A DNA stretch of 26,464 bases. Source: Bacteroidales bacterium. GTDB taxonomy: Bacteria; Bacteroidota; Bacteroidia; Bacteroidales; F082. Positions 1-8,350 of this stretch are shown here, in pieces (positions within the stretch are counted from its first letter, which is position 1; every line of letters begins with the position of its first letter). The stretch is from contig JAEEQP010000053.1 of assembly GCA_016285355.1 (NCBI GenBank), positions 1-26,464 on the forward strand. Direction: 5' to 3'. Under the pieces are notes generated by a model. The model saw only the letters and a program-made list of their open reading frames with translations, was not told where the DNA came from and searched no databases. A program made the translations under genes and the position numbers.

Positions 1-1498
1 TGTTGTTCGTGGGATTGGGATAGATTTCCGCCAAAGCCTCTTGCTGTATTGGCATTTCAGGAACGCTTATCGTACTATAGTCCACGGTATCCGTAATGTG
101 GAACAACCAATAATCCTTCAAATGGTGTGGAAACTCGGGATTGCTCAATTGTGCGCAGTTTGTGCAGTTCACGTCACCACTTGAACCGCTCGGAGGGCAG
201 ATCAAATTCCCAAGAACAGTGTATTCCCTGTCGTTATGCTTGATGACATCCGTGATATTGGTTGAGCCAGCACCTCCGGCCGAGCCCAAGCAGCGTTCCC
301 ACAACAGATTGCCGTTGGCATCAATTCGGAATATCCAGCCTACGCCCTCGTTCCATTCGTCCAAATTGATTTGACTGGCACTTGCCACGTCGCCGTTTCT
401 GGAATGGGTGTTTCCGAAAACGATAAATCCGCCATCTTCTGTCCGAAACATTTTCAGCAAGGACTCCTCATCTGAGCCTCCGTAACACTTACTCCAAATG
501 ATATTGCGGTTATTGTCCACTTTCCAAAGCCAAATGTCAGAAGTATAACGACCATTGGGGCTATTGTACAATGTGCCATAGTGCCATCCGCTGCCTTCCA
601 AGTCACCGCTGTTGCAACTGGCCTCTCCTCCAAACAGATACCCGTCATTCAATTCGACGACATCGATAAAGGCACTATTCTCATCTCTTTCAGGGGCCGT
701 GTTCGCGCATCCGTAGCACTCATGCCACTCTATTTCACCCGCCTGGCTCAACTTGACCAAGGTGGCATTGGATACTATTTCAGGACAAGGTATGTTACCC
801 ACCCCATAGGATTCGTTTTGCATACACACATAATATCCCCCGTCAGAAGCCTGCTGGACAGTGCAAACACCTTCATAGGCTTGCGAGCCTAAGGTCAGTT
901 CCCATTCCAAGTTGCCGTTTCGGTCATGCTTGATGAGCCAGCCATCGTAGCCGCCAAAGATATGGCTGACATCGCCGCCTGCGTCGGTGTAGTCGCCGGA
1001 ATTGATAATGCCGCCGTCGCTAGTGTACAAGCGGCCTGTTCCATACATGTGTCCATACTCGTTGCCGAAGCAAACGCGCCACAACTCATTACCATCTGAA
1101 TCAATCTTGAGGGTTGTAAGATTCCTTGCCCCATAGCAATTCCATTGGCCTACCAAAAAATACTCGCCATCTGTGTTTTCATCCTTGACAATCTTCACAA
1201 ACTGACCCATAATGTCGAAGCACCAACCGTCCTGGAATTCATAATTGTCCTTTCCGACTTTTGCCACCCAAGTCCGTGGCGTGTTTGAGGCGCATTGCAC
1301 TTGTCCTGTCCCAATGGTAGAAGGCTCTATGTTACCGGCAATCAATAAGAAGTCTTCTTCCTCAACTATTGAAAATGCATTGTCTCCTCCATATCCCCCA
1401 AAGCATTGTTGCTTGTCGATACGGATTTGCGCTTGCATTCTCACCCCTCCCGCCATCAGCAGGAGCGCAAGCAGGGTGTAAAATCTTGTTGTTTTCAT
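1..1498 (-). CDS. T9SS type A sorting-domain protein with repeated beta-propeller-like motifs (3' end cut by window)
   Basis: The frame opens at an ATG at 1498 and stays open to base 1, so the C-terminus lies outside the window. Residues 1-24 form a Sec signal peptide ending in ...RMQAQ. The body (about 470 residues) repeats units such as DGGYYV, DGGFIVFG and LWKVDNNRNIIWSKCYGG, a pattern seen in Bacteroidota secreted proteins with delta-60/PQQ-like propeller repeats. The last visible residues read EIYPNPTNN, the conserved YPNP opening of the type IX sorting domain, so only the tail of that domain is missing. It is therefore predicted to be exported by Sec and then secreted or surface-attached by T9SS. 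The signal peptide DNA is nearly identical to that of the gene starting at 4879. It has its own promoter and 208 bp of spacing from the upstream operon. Substrate or binding role is unknown. Confidence 0.85.
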   Translation of the reverse strand, partial: MKTTRFYTLLALLLMAGGVRMQAQIRIDKQQCFGGYGGDNAFSIVEEEDFLLIAGNIEPSTIGTGQVQCASNTPRTWVAKVGKDNYEFQDGWCFDIMGQFVKIVKDENTDGEYFLVGQWNCYGARNLTTLKIDSDGNELWRVCFGNEYGHMYGTGRLYTSDGGIINSGDYTDAGGDVSHIFGGYDGWLIKHDRNGNLEWELTLGSQAYEGVCTVQQASDGGYYVCMQNESYGVGNIPCPEIVSNATLVKLSQAGEIEWHECYGCANTAPERDENSAFIDVVELNDGYLFGGEASCNSGDLEGSGWHYGTLYNSPNGRYTSDIWLWKVDNNRNIIWSKCYGGSDEESLLKMFRTEDGGFIVFGNTHSRNGDVASASQINLDEWNEGVGWIFRIDANGNLLWERCLGSAGGAGSTNITDVIKHNDREYTVLGNLICPPSGSSGDVNCTNCAQLSNPEFPHHLKDYWLFHITDTVDYSTISVPEMPIQQEALAEIYPNPTNN

Positions 1499-1522
1499 TG
1501 TGTTTCGGTTTTGAAATTTTCG

Positions 1523-1551
1523 CAAAGTTAATGATAAAGATTACTTGTCAA
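1523..1551 (-). promoter_or_regulatory. Bacteroidota-type promoter of the first T9SS cargo gene
   Basis: On the minus strand a TAACTTTG box (1523-1530) matches the -7 consensus TAnnTTTG, with TTG at 1549-1551, 18 bases upstream. It lies 24 bases before the ATG at 1498. The boxes are seen directly; promoter activity is inferred. Confidence 0.6.
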
Positions 1552-1706
1552 GAGCTTTTCGGGGGCAACTCCTGCCTTGTCCATACTTTTTTTTGTTGCC
1601 AACTTTTCAAAATATTGTTTTTCAATGATTTGAAAAATAGCAGCAAAACGGCTTGTCCCTATTTTTTTGACAATATGCAATCTGTTTTCATCCCTTAAAA
1701 GGTGTT

Positions 1707-3371
1707 TTATTCCTTAATCCACTTCCCAACTTCCGCTTCCTTCCCCTCTACTATTACCTTCCAAACATAAACGCCCGAAGGCCAACTTTCAGCTTTTATG
1801 GAAGTGACATTCTCCGTAATTTCTTTCTTGCAAACCAGTTTCCCAATCAAGTCATAGATTTCCACATAGGCATTTTGCAAAGCCGTGCGAATGTTCAGCA
1901 CATCCTTTCCCGGATTGGGATAAGCCACCGCCACCTTCAGGCCGTTGTCATGCGCCTCGTCGACACCTTCAAAAGCCTCAGCGGGGAATTTGGTTATCGT
2001 CGTCCAGCGTTGGTCGGTGTTGTTGAGGTTTTTGGATTGATAGACAAGCAACAAGCCGCCGTCCCTTGTAGCCAAAATGCTCGTGGCGGTACTATGGATG
2101 CGCTCCCCTTCATGGTCATAATACAACGTTGATATTGTGTCGAAACCGGGAGTTAAATGTTCTATCATCATCCATGAATCGAGATTGCTCCAAAAGCCTA
2201 TGTTCAACGTGTAGGCAAAGCAAAGACTGTTGTCGTCCAACAACTCAATACCACAAGGCCAATCCAAATCATCGGAAGTGCGAGTGATGTATTGCAACGA
2301 AGGAATGTAAGGCTCCGTTCCGTCAATATTATCGTCCAACTCGTAAAGCCTGACATCATAATCTGTGGCTTTCCAAGGATTGTTTGACGCTAATTCAACG
2401 GTAAAATAGGTTGTGTTGTGCCGACTTCTTTTTACCTTAATCCCTTGCATTAGGTCATCAAATTGTGAAAGCGGATCGATTTTCTTGCAAGGCCTCACCT
2501 TTAGCAGATTGAGGTTATTGTCAAGATAAACAACATGGTAATAGTATCCATCATCGACAAAACGGAACGGACAATACAACATATAACCCGTTTCCGATTT
2601 GAACAGCAATTCCCTTCCTAAAAAATGAAGACAACTGCCACCGCTACCCATATAGGGAAGCTCAAATCCTTGTTGGTCAAGGATATTCCCTTCAAAATCC
2701 ATACGAAAAACGAACAGGGAATCAGGACCGTGCGGATTGGTCGGACACCTGCTATAAGTCTTCATATAGGCACCAACGATTTTGTCATCACCAACAATGG
2801 GAGGAATCAGCACCAGTGCGCCACATTGTTCAAGTGGTACGTCTTCCCATTGTTGGTCACGATATTCCGAGGTGTCAATTTTGACATGGTGTTCGTAAGC
2901 CTCCACGATGTTCAGTTGGTCGTCAAGTTTGTACAATCCATAGATGCCTTCATCTGGTGGATTGTCATAGTTTAGAAAGTAATTGAAAGAGGTGTAGTCA
3001 TGGTCTGGAGTGTAAGCGGCCATCATATACAATTCACCTTTTTTGTTTTCAATGATGTGCGGACCTACGCCATAGTATGCAGGCTTGAAGTAAAGGTTTT
3101 CCGCCAATTCCGTACCGTCTGCCGCAAACATTCTCAAAGCGGGATGCGGTGCGTAGAAATCGCCCCAGCCACACTTATAGTATTGATTTGTCGAAACAAC
3201 GATGTTGCCCGAGGAAGTTTCGTATGGTTTGACCAAATCAAATTCCTCCTCATCGGAAAAATGCCATTCGTATGACTGTTCCCATTCCTGGGCAAAAACT
3301 TTGGCTCCGAAAACTAAGGCGAGAGCCAATAAAAGAAAGTAGTGTTTTTTCATAGGACTGATTTTTTTCAT
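1707..3371 (-). CDS. T9SS type A sorting-domain secreted protein
   Basis: A 554-residue protein with a signal peptide (MKKHYFLLLALALVFGAKVFAQ-type core), a long beta-rich body without a recognised domain, and a C-terminal type IX sorting domain over the last 80 residues or so (YPNPG, VEIYDLIGKLV, WPSGVYVWKV, final KWIKE). The ATG at 3371 overlaps the TAA of the upstream gene by one base (TAATG), which fits translational coupling. An ATG six codons later (3353) gives a more typical signal peptide and may be the true start. The sorting domain closely resembles that of the upstream neighbour in both protein and DNA, so the two arose by duplication or share an exchanged module. The body has scattered YxLDDxL and DGGLLLVY motifs resembling propeller blades. 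Function beyond secretion is not known. Confidence 0.85.
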   Translation of the reverse strand: MKKISPMKKHYFLLLALALVFGAKVFAQEWEQSYEWHFSDEEEFDLVKPYETSSGNIVVSTNQYYKCGWGDFYAPHPALRMFAADGTELAENLYFKPAYYGVGPHIIENKKGELYMMAAYTPDHDYTSFNYFLNYDNPPDEGIYGLYKLDDQLNIVEAYEHHVKIDTSEYRDQQWEDVPLEQCGALVLIPPIVGDDKIVGAYMKTYSRCPTNPHGPDSLFVFRMDFEGNILDQQGFELPYMGSGGSCLHFLGRELLFKSETGYMLYCPFRFVDDGYYYHVVYLDNNLNLLKVRPCKKIDPLSQFDDLMQGIKVKRSRHNTTYFTVELASNNPWKATDYDVRLYELDDNIDGTEPYIPSLQYITRTSDDLDWPCGIELLDDNSLCFAYTLNIGFWSNLDSWMMIEHLTPGFDTISTLYYDHEGERIHSTATSILATRDGGLLLVYQSKNLNNTDQRWTTITKFPAEAFEGVDEAHDNGLKVAVAYPNPGKDVLNIRTALQNAYVEIYDLIGKLVCKKEITENVTSIKAESWPSGVYVWKVIVEGKEAEVGKWIKE

Positions 3372-4879
3372 TATTCTTTAATCCATTTTCCTGATTCCGC
3401 TTCCAAGCCATTGGCAATCACCTTCCATATATATGTCCCCGAAGGCCACCCATCAGCATTTATCGAAGTGACATTCTCCGTAATCTCTTGCTTGCAAATC
3501 AGTTTTCCATTTAAATCATAGACTTCCACGCGGGCATTTTGCAAGGCTGTGCGGATGTTGAGGGTGCTTTGACCTGGGTTGGGATAGGCCGTGGCAACCG
3601 CAAACCCATGCGAATGCGCTTCCTCAACATTCAGGAAATCCTCAGGCGTGATTCTGAAGATGCAATAATCGGCTTGGTCAGTCGATATTTCCAAACGATT
3701 GGCACACACGATACAGCCTCCAGTTGGGCAGGCGGCAATATCCAAAGGGCCAACAAAGTAATCTTGTGGAATATAATAGATTTCACTCAATTTGTTTAAG
3801 TCCTCGTCTACCAATCCCACATACATATTCTCGGGTTTGGTGTTTGTCCTAATGTCCATCCAACCGAGCATGTATATCTCGCCATTGGCTCCGAAACACA
3901 TGCCGAAACCTTCATCATTGCCCCTTGGGTTGGTGAGGCCCCATGACCAACCCAATTGGTTGAAATCCTCGTCATACACGCCCATGACGACATCCATTTC
4001 ACTTTTGTCCTCCGCCAAGCTTTCACTACCAATTGAATAGCTGCGTCCATTGTAAGGGTTGAGGTTTACAAGACAAGGTGCCTCGCTAATGCAATAACAG
4101 GGATAATTGAGAATATGGGGAGTGGAGTAATAGACCAATCCTGCATCCTGAACTATGGACAGTGTATTTAGGTCAGCATCCAAAGTGTGGCAGTCGAATG
4201 CATAATGATTGGGATTTGCCAAGATGATACGATACCCCAAGGAATCGGGTGTCGAGAAGAAAAAGTTGGTCGAAGTGGTATTATAATCTTGAAACACCCT
4301 TTCTTTTACCAAATTGCCTTCGTTGTCAAACTTTACCAAATGCATGGATTCCTTTTGGTCAATCATCCAAAGGCTGTCAACGGGATATGATATTGTTAAG
4401 CTTCCGTCTTTTGAGAAAACGGAGTATATCATATTTGTGTAAAGGAACGTCTGTGAAGGGTGGTTGAAGTCAAGGCCTTCCCAATCGTAGCCTGTGTAAG
4501 TCAACGAAAGGTCTTCAAGGTCTACATCCACTACGCATAGCAACGGCAAGGTGTCGTTTTCTTCCAGCCCGAACGATGCATAACGGAATTTGCCATTGAT
4601 GAAATTGCCATGTCGCCATCCTTCCATTCGGGTGACAGGCAATCCGATGGAATCAAGGATTTCGCCATCGTAGGTCATTTTCATGATGGTGCGGCTCCCT
4701 GCATGAGTTCCGCCGAAGGCAAGAAAAGTGTTTTCGTCGATGCTTCTAACGGTAACGACATAAACGCTGTCCGAACGGTAGATGACATCAAGGTCTTGTG
4801 GATACTCTTGCGCTTGCATCGTCACCCCTCCCGCCATCAGTAGGAGCGCAAGCAGGGTGTAAAATTTCGCGTTTTTCAT
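3371..4879 (-). CDS. T9SS type A sorting-domain secreted protein, first gene of two-gene operon
   Basis: A 502-residue protein. Residues 1-24 are a signal peptide ending MQAQ whose DNA is almost identical to that of the gene at 1498. The central part contains repeated KFDNEGNLV, DEDFNQLG and DEDLNKLS motifs that suggest propeller-like repeats. The C-terminal 80 residues are a type IX sorting domain (AYPNPGQSTLNIRTAL, VYDLNGKLICK, WPSGTYIWKV, KWIKE). It is expected to cross the outer membrane by T9SS. It is followed with a 1-base overlap by the next cargo gene and preceded by a good promoter at 4910-4938, so the two cargo genes are probably co-transcribed. The LuxR-HTH regulator lies directly upstream in the same orientation and is a plausible regulator, which is inference from position only. 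Confidence 0.87.
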   Translation of the reverse strand: MKNAKFYTLLALLLMAGGVTMQAQEYPQDLDVIYRSDSVYVVTVRSIDENTFLAFGGTHAGSRTIMKMTYDGEILDSIGLPVTRMEGWRHGNFINGKFRYASFGLEENDTLPLLCVVDVDLEDLSLTYTGYDWEGLDFNHPSQTFLYTNMIYSVFSKDGSLTISYPVDSLWMIDQKESMHLVKFDNEGNLVKERVFQDYNTTSTNFFFSTPDSLGYRIILANPNHYAFDCHTLDADLNTLSIVQDAGLVYYSTPHILNYPCYCISEAPCLVNLNPYNGRSYSIGSESLAEDKSEMDVVMGVYDEDFNQLGWSWGLTNPRGNDEGFGMCFGANGEIYMLGWMDIRTNTKPENMYVGLVDEDLNKLSEIYYIPQDYFVGPLDIAACPTGGCIVCANRLEISTDQADYCIFRITPEDFLNVEEAHSHGFAVATAYPNPGQSTLNIRTALQNARVEVYDLNGKLICKQEITENVTSINADGWPSGTYIWKVIANGLEAESGKWIKE

Positions 4880-4909
4880 TTTGTGTACATTTATAATAAT
4901 TCATGCGTA

Positions 4910-4938
4910 CAAAACTATATTAAAAGCGAACTTGCAAA
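4910..4938 (-). promoter_or_regulatory. Promoter of the T9SS cargo operon
   Basis: A TAGTTTTG -7 box (4910-4917) and TTTG -33 box (4935-4938) are separated by 17 bases on the minus strand, ending about 30 bases before the ATG at 4879. Two near-identical direct repeats AAAGTTCAA(C/G)TTTTT at 4953 and 5019 lie just upstream and could be regulator sites; that last point is speculative. Confidence 0.62.
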
Positions 4939-5010
4939 ACAAGCCTTCTGGTAAAGTTCAACTTTTTTTACCTTGAAAAAACATCAGAAAATTGATTTAC
5001 AATGATTTGA

Positions 5011-5036
5011 AAAACAGGAAAGTTCAAGTTTTTCCT
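5011..5036 (-). terminator. Weak intrinsic terminator after the regulator gene
   Basis: AGGAAA (5016-5021) and TTTCCT (5031-5036) form a 6-bp stem with a 9-base loop just after the stop of the 5038 gene. On the minus strand the stem is followed by GTTTTTC. The stem is AT-rich, so termination is only moderately supported. Confidence 0.4.
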
Positions 5037-5037
5037 A

Positions 5038-6552
5038 TCAAATCACCTCCGAAATCGGGTCATTCCCCGCCTTTTTACGGATGTTGGAACGGTATTTTTG
5101 CACCGTGCCTTCGGTCAAACCAAGCAGCTCCGCCATCTCTTTCGCACGGAAGCGCAGGAACGACAGCACAACCACATTGCGCTCCTGCTCAGTGAGTTCA
5201 GGATGGTTGGCTTCCAGTTTTTCAACGGCGTTGGGATACACCGATTCAAAATCCTCGAAAATGCGTTGCAGTCGGTCGTCGCCTCCTGATAGATAGATGC
5301 CTATGACGTGTTTTTCAAGCACATCCTTGGTGTGCTGTGCAGCCTGTTCTACTTTCGTTTGCAGTTGGCGTTTCGCCTCATCGTGCCGTTGCGAGGCCTC
5401 ATTCAACCGCCGCTGCGCTTCGGCTTCCTGCGATGCCATGCGTATTCTATGCTTGCGCCGCATCAGTATGACAACCACAGCTGACACACTGAAAAGCAAC
5501 AGCAACCCAAGCAACCATTCCCTGCCTTTTTGCGGTTCCTTCTCCTTCAGATAGGCATTCAGCATCGGCATCACCTCAGCGTTGTGGTTGCTGGCCACCA
5601 CATTCTTTTCCTCATGGGTTTTCACGAGGGCATAATAAGGCATGGCCTTCAAAGTGTCGCCCAATTTCTCGTAACAGTCCGCAAGGCCGTATGCTACTTG
5701 CGTTTTGAGGTTTTCGTCCTTCGACTGGTAAGCAATTTCCAAATCGGCCAAAGCCGTCGCATAGTCCTGAGCCATAAAATGGACGAAGGCCTTTTCCAAG
5801 GCATTTTTATGATACAATGGGCAAGAACTGTCAATCAAGGCAAAACTCCGCTCAAAATATAAAATGGCGGAATCGTATTGATGGCTGTGCCGCAAACAAT
5901 TGGCGAGAGAGTTTTCCAGCAATGCCGTTTCGTAGGGAAAACGGTCGGCATCGGTGATGTGAAGGCCTTCGTTGCAATAGAAATAGGCCGTGTCGCCTTC
6001 GCCAGCCTTGCCGAAACGCTCATAGAGCAACCCAAGATTAGCCATCGAGCGGAGCATCCAAGCCGTGTCGCCAACGGCTGAAGCACCGTCTAGGCCATAT
6101 CGGGCAAATCGTGTGCTGCAAGTCTCGTCAGAGAAATTGTATGCGATGCGCGACAAGACAAAGCAAATCTTGCTGTAGAGCCTCCCGACGGAAGCCTGCT
6201 TTGCATCGAAATGTGAATCCAGTATTTTCAAGGCTTCCATGAAATGCGCCGTTGCCTTTTCGGAGCGATGGCTTTTTTCAAAAACGAGACAGCCGGTCAG
6301 ATAATGGCAATGGGCCTGCATCCAAAGACAGCGGGGAGTGTCGCTCTTTTCGTAGAAAGCCAAGGCAGGACTTACAAGGGAGTCCGTGAAGTCATGGTAT
6401 TTAGCACCGTCAAACACCGTTTCCATCGAGTCGATTAGCATAGCGTATTTCGCATCTTGACTGTCAGCAGGCAACAAAAAGCCGTTTCCCCGATGGGTAC
6501 AAGCTGCCACCAAGACAAGCATCAGAAAACCTATGGAGGTGAAACGCATCAT
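5038..6552 (-). CDS. Membrane-anchored TPR lipoprotein with C-terminal LuxR-type HTH regulator
   Basis: A 504-residue protein with the order seen in Bacteroidota one-component regulators. Residues 1-18 are a lipoprotein signal (LVLVAAC, Cys18). TPR-like helical repeats fill about residues 40-330. A single membrane helix lies at about 346-364 (WLLGLLLLFSVSAVVVILM), followed by basic RRKHRIR (positive-inside) and a Q/E/R-rich coiled coil at about 372-415. A LuxR/sigma-region-4-like HTH covers about 453-504 (LTEQERNVVVLS, MAELLGLTEGTVQKYRS). The predicted topology is periplasmic TPR sensor and cytoplasmic DNA binding. The start is MM; the second ATG is 3 bases on. The -7 box ends only 5 bases before the first ATG, implying a nearly leaderless mRNA. 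A deleted copy of this gene lies at 8351-8443. Its target is unknown; the adjacent T9SS operon is the obvious candidate. Confidence 0.85.
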   Translation of the reverse strand: MMRFTSIGFLMLVLVAACTHRGNGFLLPADSQDAKYAMLIDSMETVFDGAKYHDFTDSLVSPALAFYEKSDTPRCLWMQAHCHYLTGCLVFEKSHRSEKATAHFMEALKILDSHFDAKQASVGRLYSKICFVLSRIAYNFSDETCSTRFARYGLDGASAVGDTAWMLRSMANLGLLYERFGKAGEGDTAYFYCNEGLHITDADRFPYETALLENSLANCLRHSHQYDSAILYFERSFALIDSSCPLYHKNALEKAFVHFMAQDYATALADLEIAYQSKDENLKTQVAYGLADCYEKLGDTLKAMPYYALVKTHEEKNVVASNHNAEVMPMLNAYLKEKEPQKGREWLLGLLLLFSVSAVVVILMRRKHRIRMASQEAEAQRRLNEASQRHDEAKRQLQTKVEQAAQHTKDVLEKHVIGIYLSGGDDRLQRIFEDFESVYPNAVEKLEANHPELTEQERNVVVLSFLRFRAKEMAELLGLTEGTVQKYRSNIRKKAGNDPISEVI

Positions 6553-6557
6553 GGCTG

Positions 6558-6565
6558 CAAAGGTA
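6558..6565 (-). promoter_or_regulatory. -7 box of the TPR/HTH regulator gene
   Basis: TACCTTTG on the minus strand matches TAnnTTTG and sits 5 bases before the ATG at 6552. No good -33 box is seen. The same box at the same distance precedes the collapsed copy at 8443, which supports that it is functional. Confidence 0.55.
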
Positions 6566-6595
6566 GGGAAAATTTGGGAAAGTCGATATAGAATC

Positions 6596-7399
6596 TCAAT
6601 CCCTTTTCCCCTCCATCTTGTCTATCAACTTGTCATACACCAACTGATAAGCCTCCTCAGGATTGAAAGTAACATCCGGCCTCAACAGCGGATTGACATC
6701 CGTCACGAACTCATCGTCTGACATTTTCTCCTGCATGTTTCGCACGTATTCCTTATACGATGGTATACGCTCCACCACAAACTCCATATACTTCCGATAA
6801 CACTCCATAACCTTCTCCGTGTCACATTCGCGGGCAGTGAGCCCTTTGTGCATGTCAAAAAGGTCACGCCCTTTCTTGCGCTGATATAAGGCACGCAACT
6901 TCGTGCCCATCAACTCCTCAAAATGATAGGTGGTTAGCGCCGCCTCGCCAGTAAACCAGCTGTTCTTTACAGCAAACGGCACTTTCACCAGTCCCATTAC
7001 ATTGAAGTGCTCAAAACAGTTGATCTCGATTTTCAGACGTAGCTGTTGCACAGGTGGTATCTCCGAATCAAAGCGGAAATACAACTTGTTGCTATGCTTC
7101 TTTTGCGCCGTGCTTCGGTTGGGTAGCCAATCCAGCACCTCGCCCAATCGGTACATGATTGGTTTGATGGGCCCGGGCACTATCTGCACCAAGTCAATGT
7201 CTTCGCTGTATCTGGGCTGAGGCTGCAAATAGAGCTTATGCAAAGCTGTGCCGCCACGGAAAGCCAGCTGTGAAGCCAGAAACTCATCACCGAAAATGCT
7301 GACCAGCGCACGACAAATGATCAGGTCTTGTTCGACCATGGTGTCCGTGTTCCATGGCACCTGCTCATACCATTCTTGTATGGAGTATTGCGGTATCAT
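6596..7399 (-). CDS. abiEii: AbiEii/AbiGii-family nucleotidyltransferase toxin (type IV TA)
   Basis: A 267-residue protein with the nucleotidyltransferase motifs of the AbiEii/AbiGii toxin family: RGGTALHK (residues 48-55), SEDIDL (65-70, with the metal-binding Asp67 and Asp69), and a downstream ELMGTKLRALYQRKKGRDLFD stretch split here around residue 165-185. Characterised AbiEii toxins use NTPs, and some modify tRNA acceptor ends; that activity is known for the family and not shown here. Its ATG overlaps the stop of the antitoxin gene by four bases (ATGA), giving tight coupling with antitoxin first. Homologues act in phage abortive infection or plasmid/genome stabilisation. The gene appears full length and intact. 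It ends 43 bases before the TPR/HTH regulator start. Confidence 0.88.
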   Translation of the reverse strand: MIPQYSIQEWYEQVPWNTDTMVEQDLIICRALVSIFGDEFLASQLAFRGGTALHKLYLQPQPRYSEDIDLVQIVPGPIKPIMYRLGEVLDWLPNRSTAQKKHSNKLYFRFDSEIPPVQQLRLKIEINCFEHFNVMGLVKVPFAVKNSWFTGEAALTTYHFEELMGTKLRALYQRKKGRDLFDMHKGLTARECDTEKVMECYRKYMEFVVERIPSYKEYVRNMQEKMSDDEFVTDVNPLLRPDVTFNPEEAYQLVYDKLIDKMEGKRD

Positions 7400-8211
7400 A
7401 TCTCGTCTATTTCAAGCTTATAGTTCTCGATAATCTTCCAACGCTTGTCGACGGTCATCCCTTCATCGATGGGAACCTCCTGCTTCAAAGGCGTTTTACG
7501 CAGCGTCTTTTTCGTTTTCTTAATCAAAGCAAACAAGTCGTCGGCTTGTTGCTCGGCCTCTATCAACTCGAGCAGATAGCCCAGGCGTTGAAGGGTGCTG
7601 TTGCTGTAATGGCTCAGCAAAGGTAGCTTGCTCTCGTCCCATGATGTGGTTTCGCTCAATTCCACCAATACCTCGGCAGCTCGGCTTAGGCCGCCTATTT
7701 TCTTCTCTTCGGCCACAATATCGAGTGCTGTCAGTTCTGGCCCCGACACGGTCATATATCCCACCTGTGTCTTCAGCTGTTGGGTAAACTCGAGCGGCAA
7801 GTCTTGCCTGAGCGTAAACACCAACTGTGTTCCATTCTTCACACCCGAACGGATAGGCTTGCCATTCACCGTCACCTGAAACACCATGGGACGTTGATGC
7901 GCAGCGCCGTTCATTGCTGCCGCCGTCAGCAGCGAAACGTAATAGTCGCGTCCAAGGAATTTCATCAGCCTGTCGATATAGAAAGTGGGTGGGACAACGC
8001 CTTTAAGCTTGTATTCGGTAGGGATGGCCACGTAGAAGTTCTGCCAAGGCGACATGATGATGCCCCGCTCGGTCAATCGGTTAAGACTGTTCTGCATGGC
8101 CTGTTCTGAGATGGGCAACTGCAAAGCCAGCACATCCTCCTTCGTGAAGATATACCGCCCTCTTATCATCTCGCTGTTGACCCAATCCTGTAAGTTTGTA
8201 GCCTTTGACAT
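7396..8211 (-). CDS. abiEi: AbiEi-family antitoxin/transcriptional repressor (type IV TA)
   Basis: A 271-residue protein upstream of and overlapping (ATGA) the AbiEii toxin gene. The N-terminal 60-70 residues look like a winged helix (YIFTKEDVLALQLPIS, MQNSLNRLTERGIIMSP), and the next segment has the AbiEi hallmark YYVSLLTAAAMNGAAHQRP around residues 91-110. The C-terminal part is helical and Lys-rich (KKTKKTLRKTPLK). Known AbiEi proteins repress their own operon by binding inverted repeats in the promoter and neutralise the toxin without direct contact in the cases studied. The start ATG at 8211 lies 27 bases after a good -7 box. No stop or frameshift is seen, so the module looks functional. 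Confidence 0.85.
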   Translation of the reverse strand: MSKATNLQDWVNSEMIRGRYIFTKEDVLALQLPISEQAMQNSLNRLTERGIIMSPWQNFYVAIPTEYKLKGVVPPTFYIDRLMKFLGRDYYVSLLTAAAMNGAAHQRPMVFQVTVNGKPIRSGVKNGTQLVFTLRQDLPLEFTQQLKTQVGYMTVSGPELTALDIVAEEKKIGGLSRAAEVLVELSETTSWDESKLPLLSHYSNSTLQRLGYLLELIEAEQQADDLFALIKKTKKTLRKTPLKQEVPIDEGMTVDKRWKIIENYKLEIDEI

Positions 8212-8237
8212 TGGAGCTTATTTTGTTGTTTCAAAAG

Positions 8238-8269
8238 CAAAACTAATCATTTATTGATTATTTATGCAA
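8238..8269 (-). promoter_or_regulatory. Promoter of the AbiEi/AbiEii operon
   Basis: TAGTTTTG (8238-8245) with TTTG around 8267-8270, 21 bases upstream on the minus strand, precedes the ATG at 8211 by 26 bases. AbiEi proteins usually autorepress here; no clear operator repeat was recognised. Confidence 0.58.
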
Positions 8270-8350
8270 ATCTGCTGCAAAAATAAACAACTTTTCTAAT
8301 ATCGCAGCCATAAAAGCTAAAACTTATCAAAGATTGACAATGTTTTCCTG

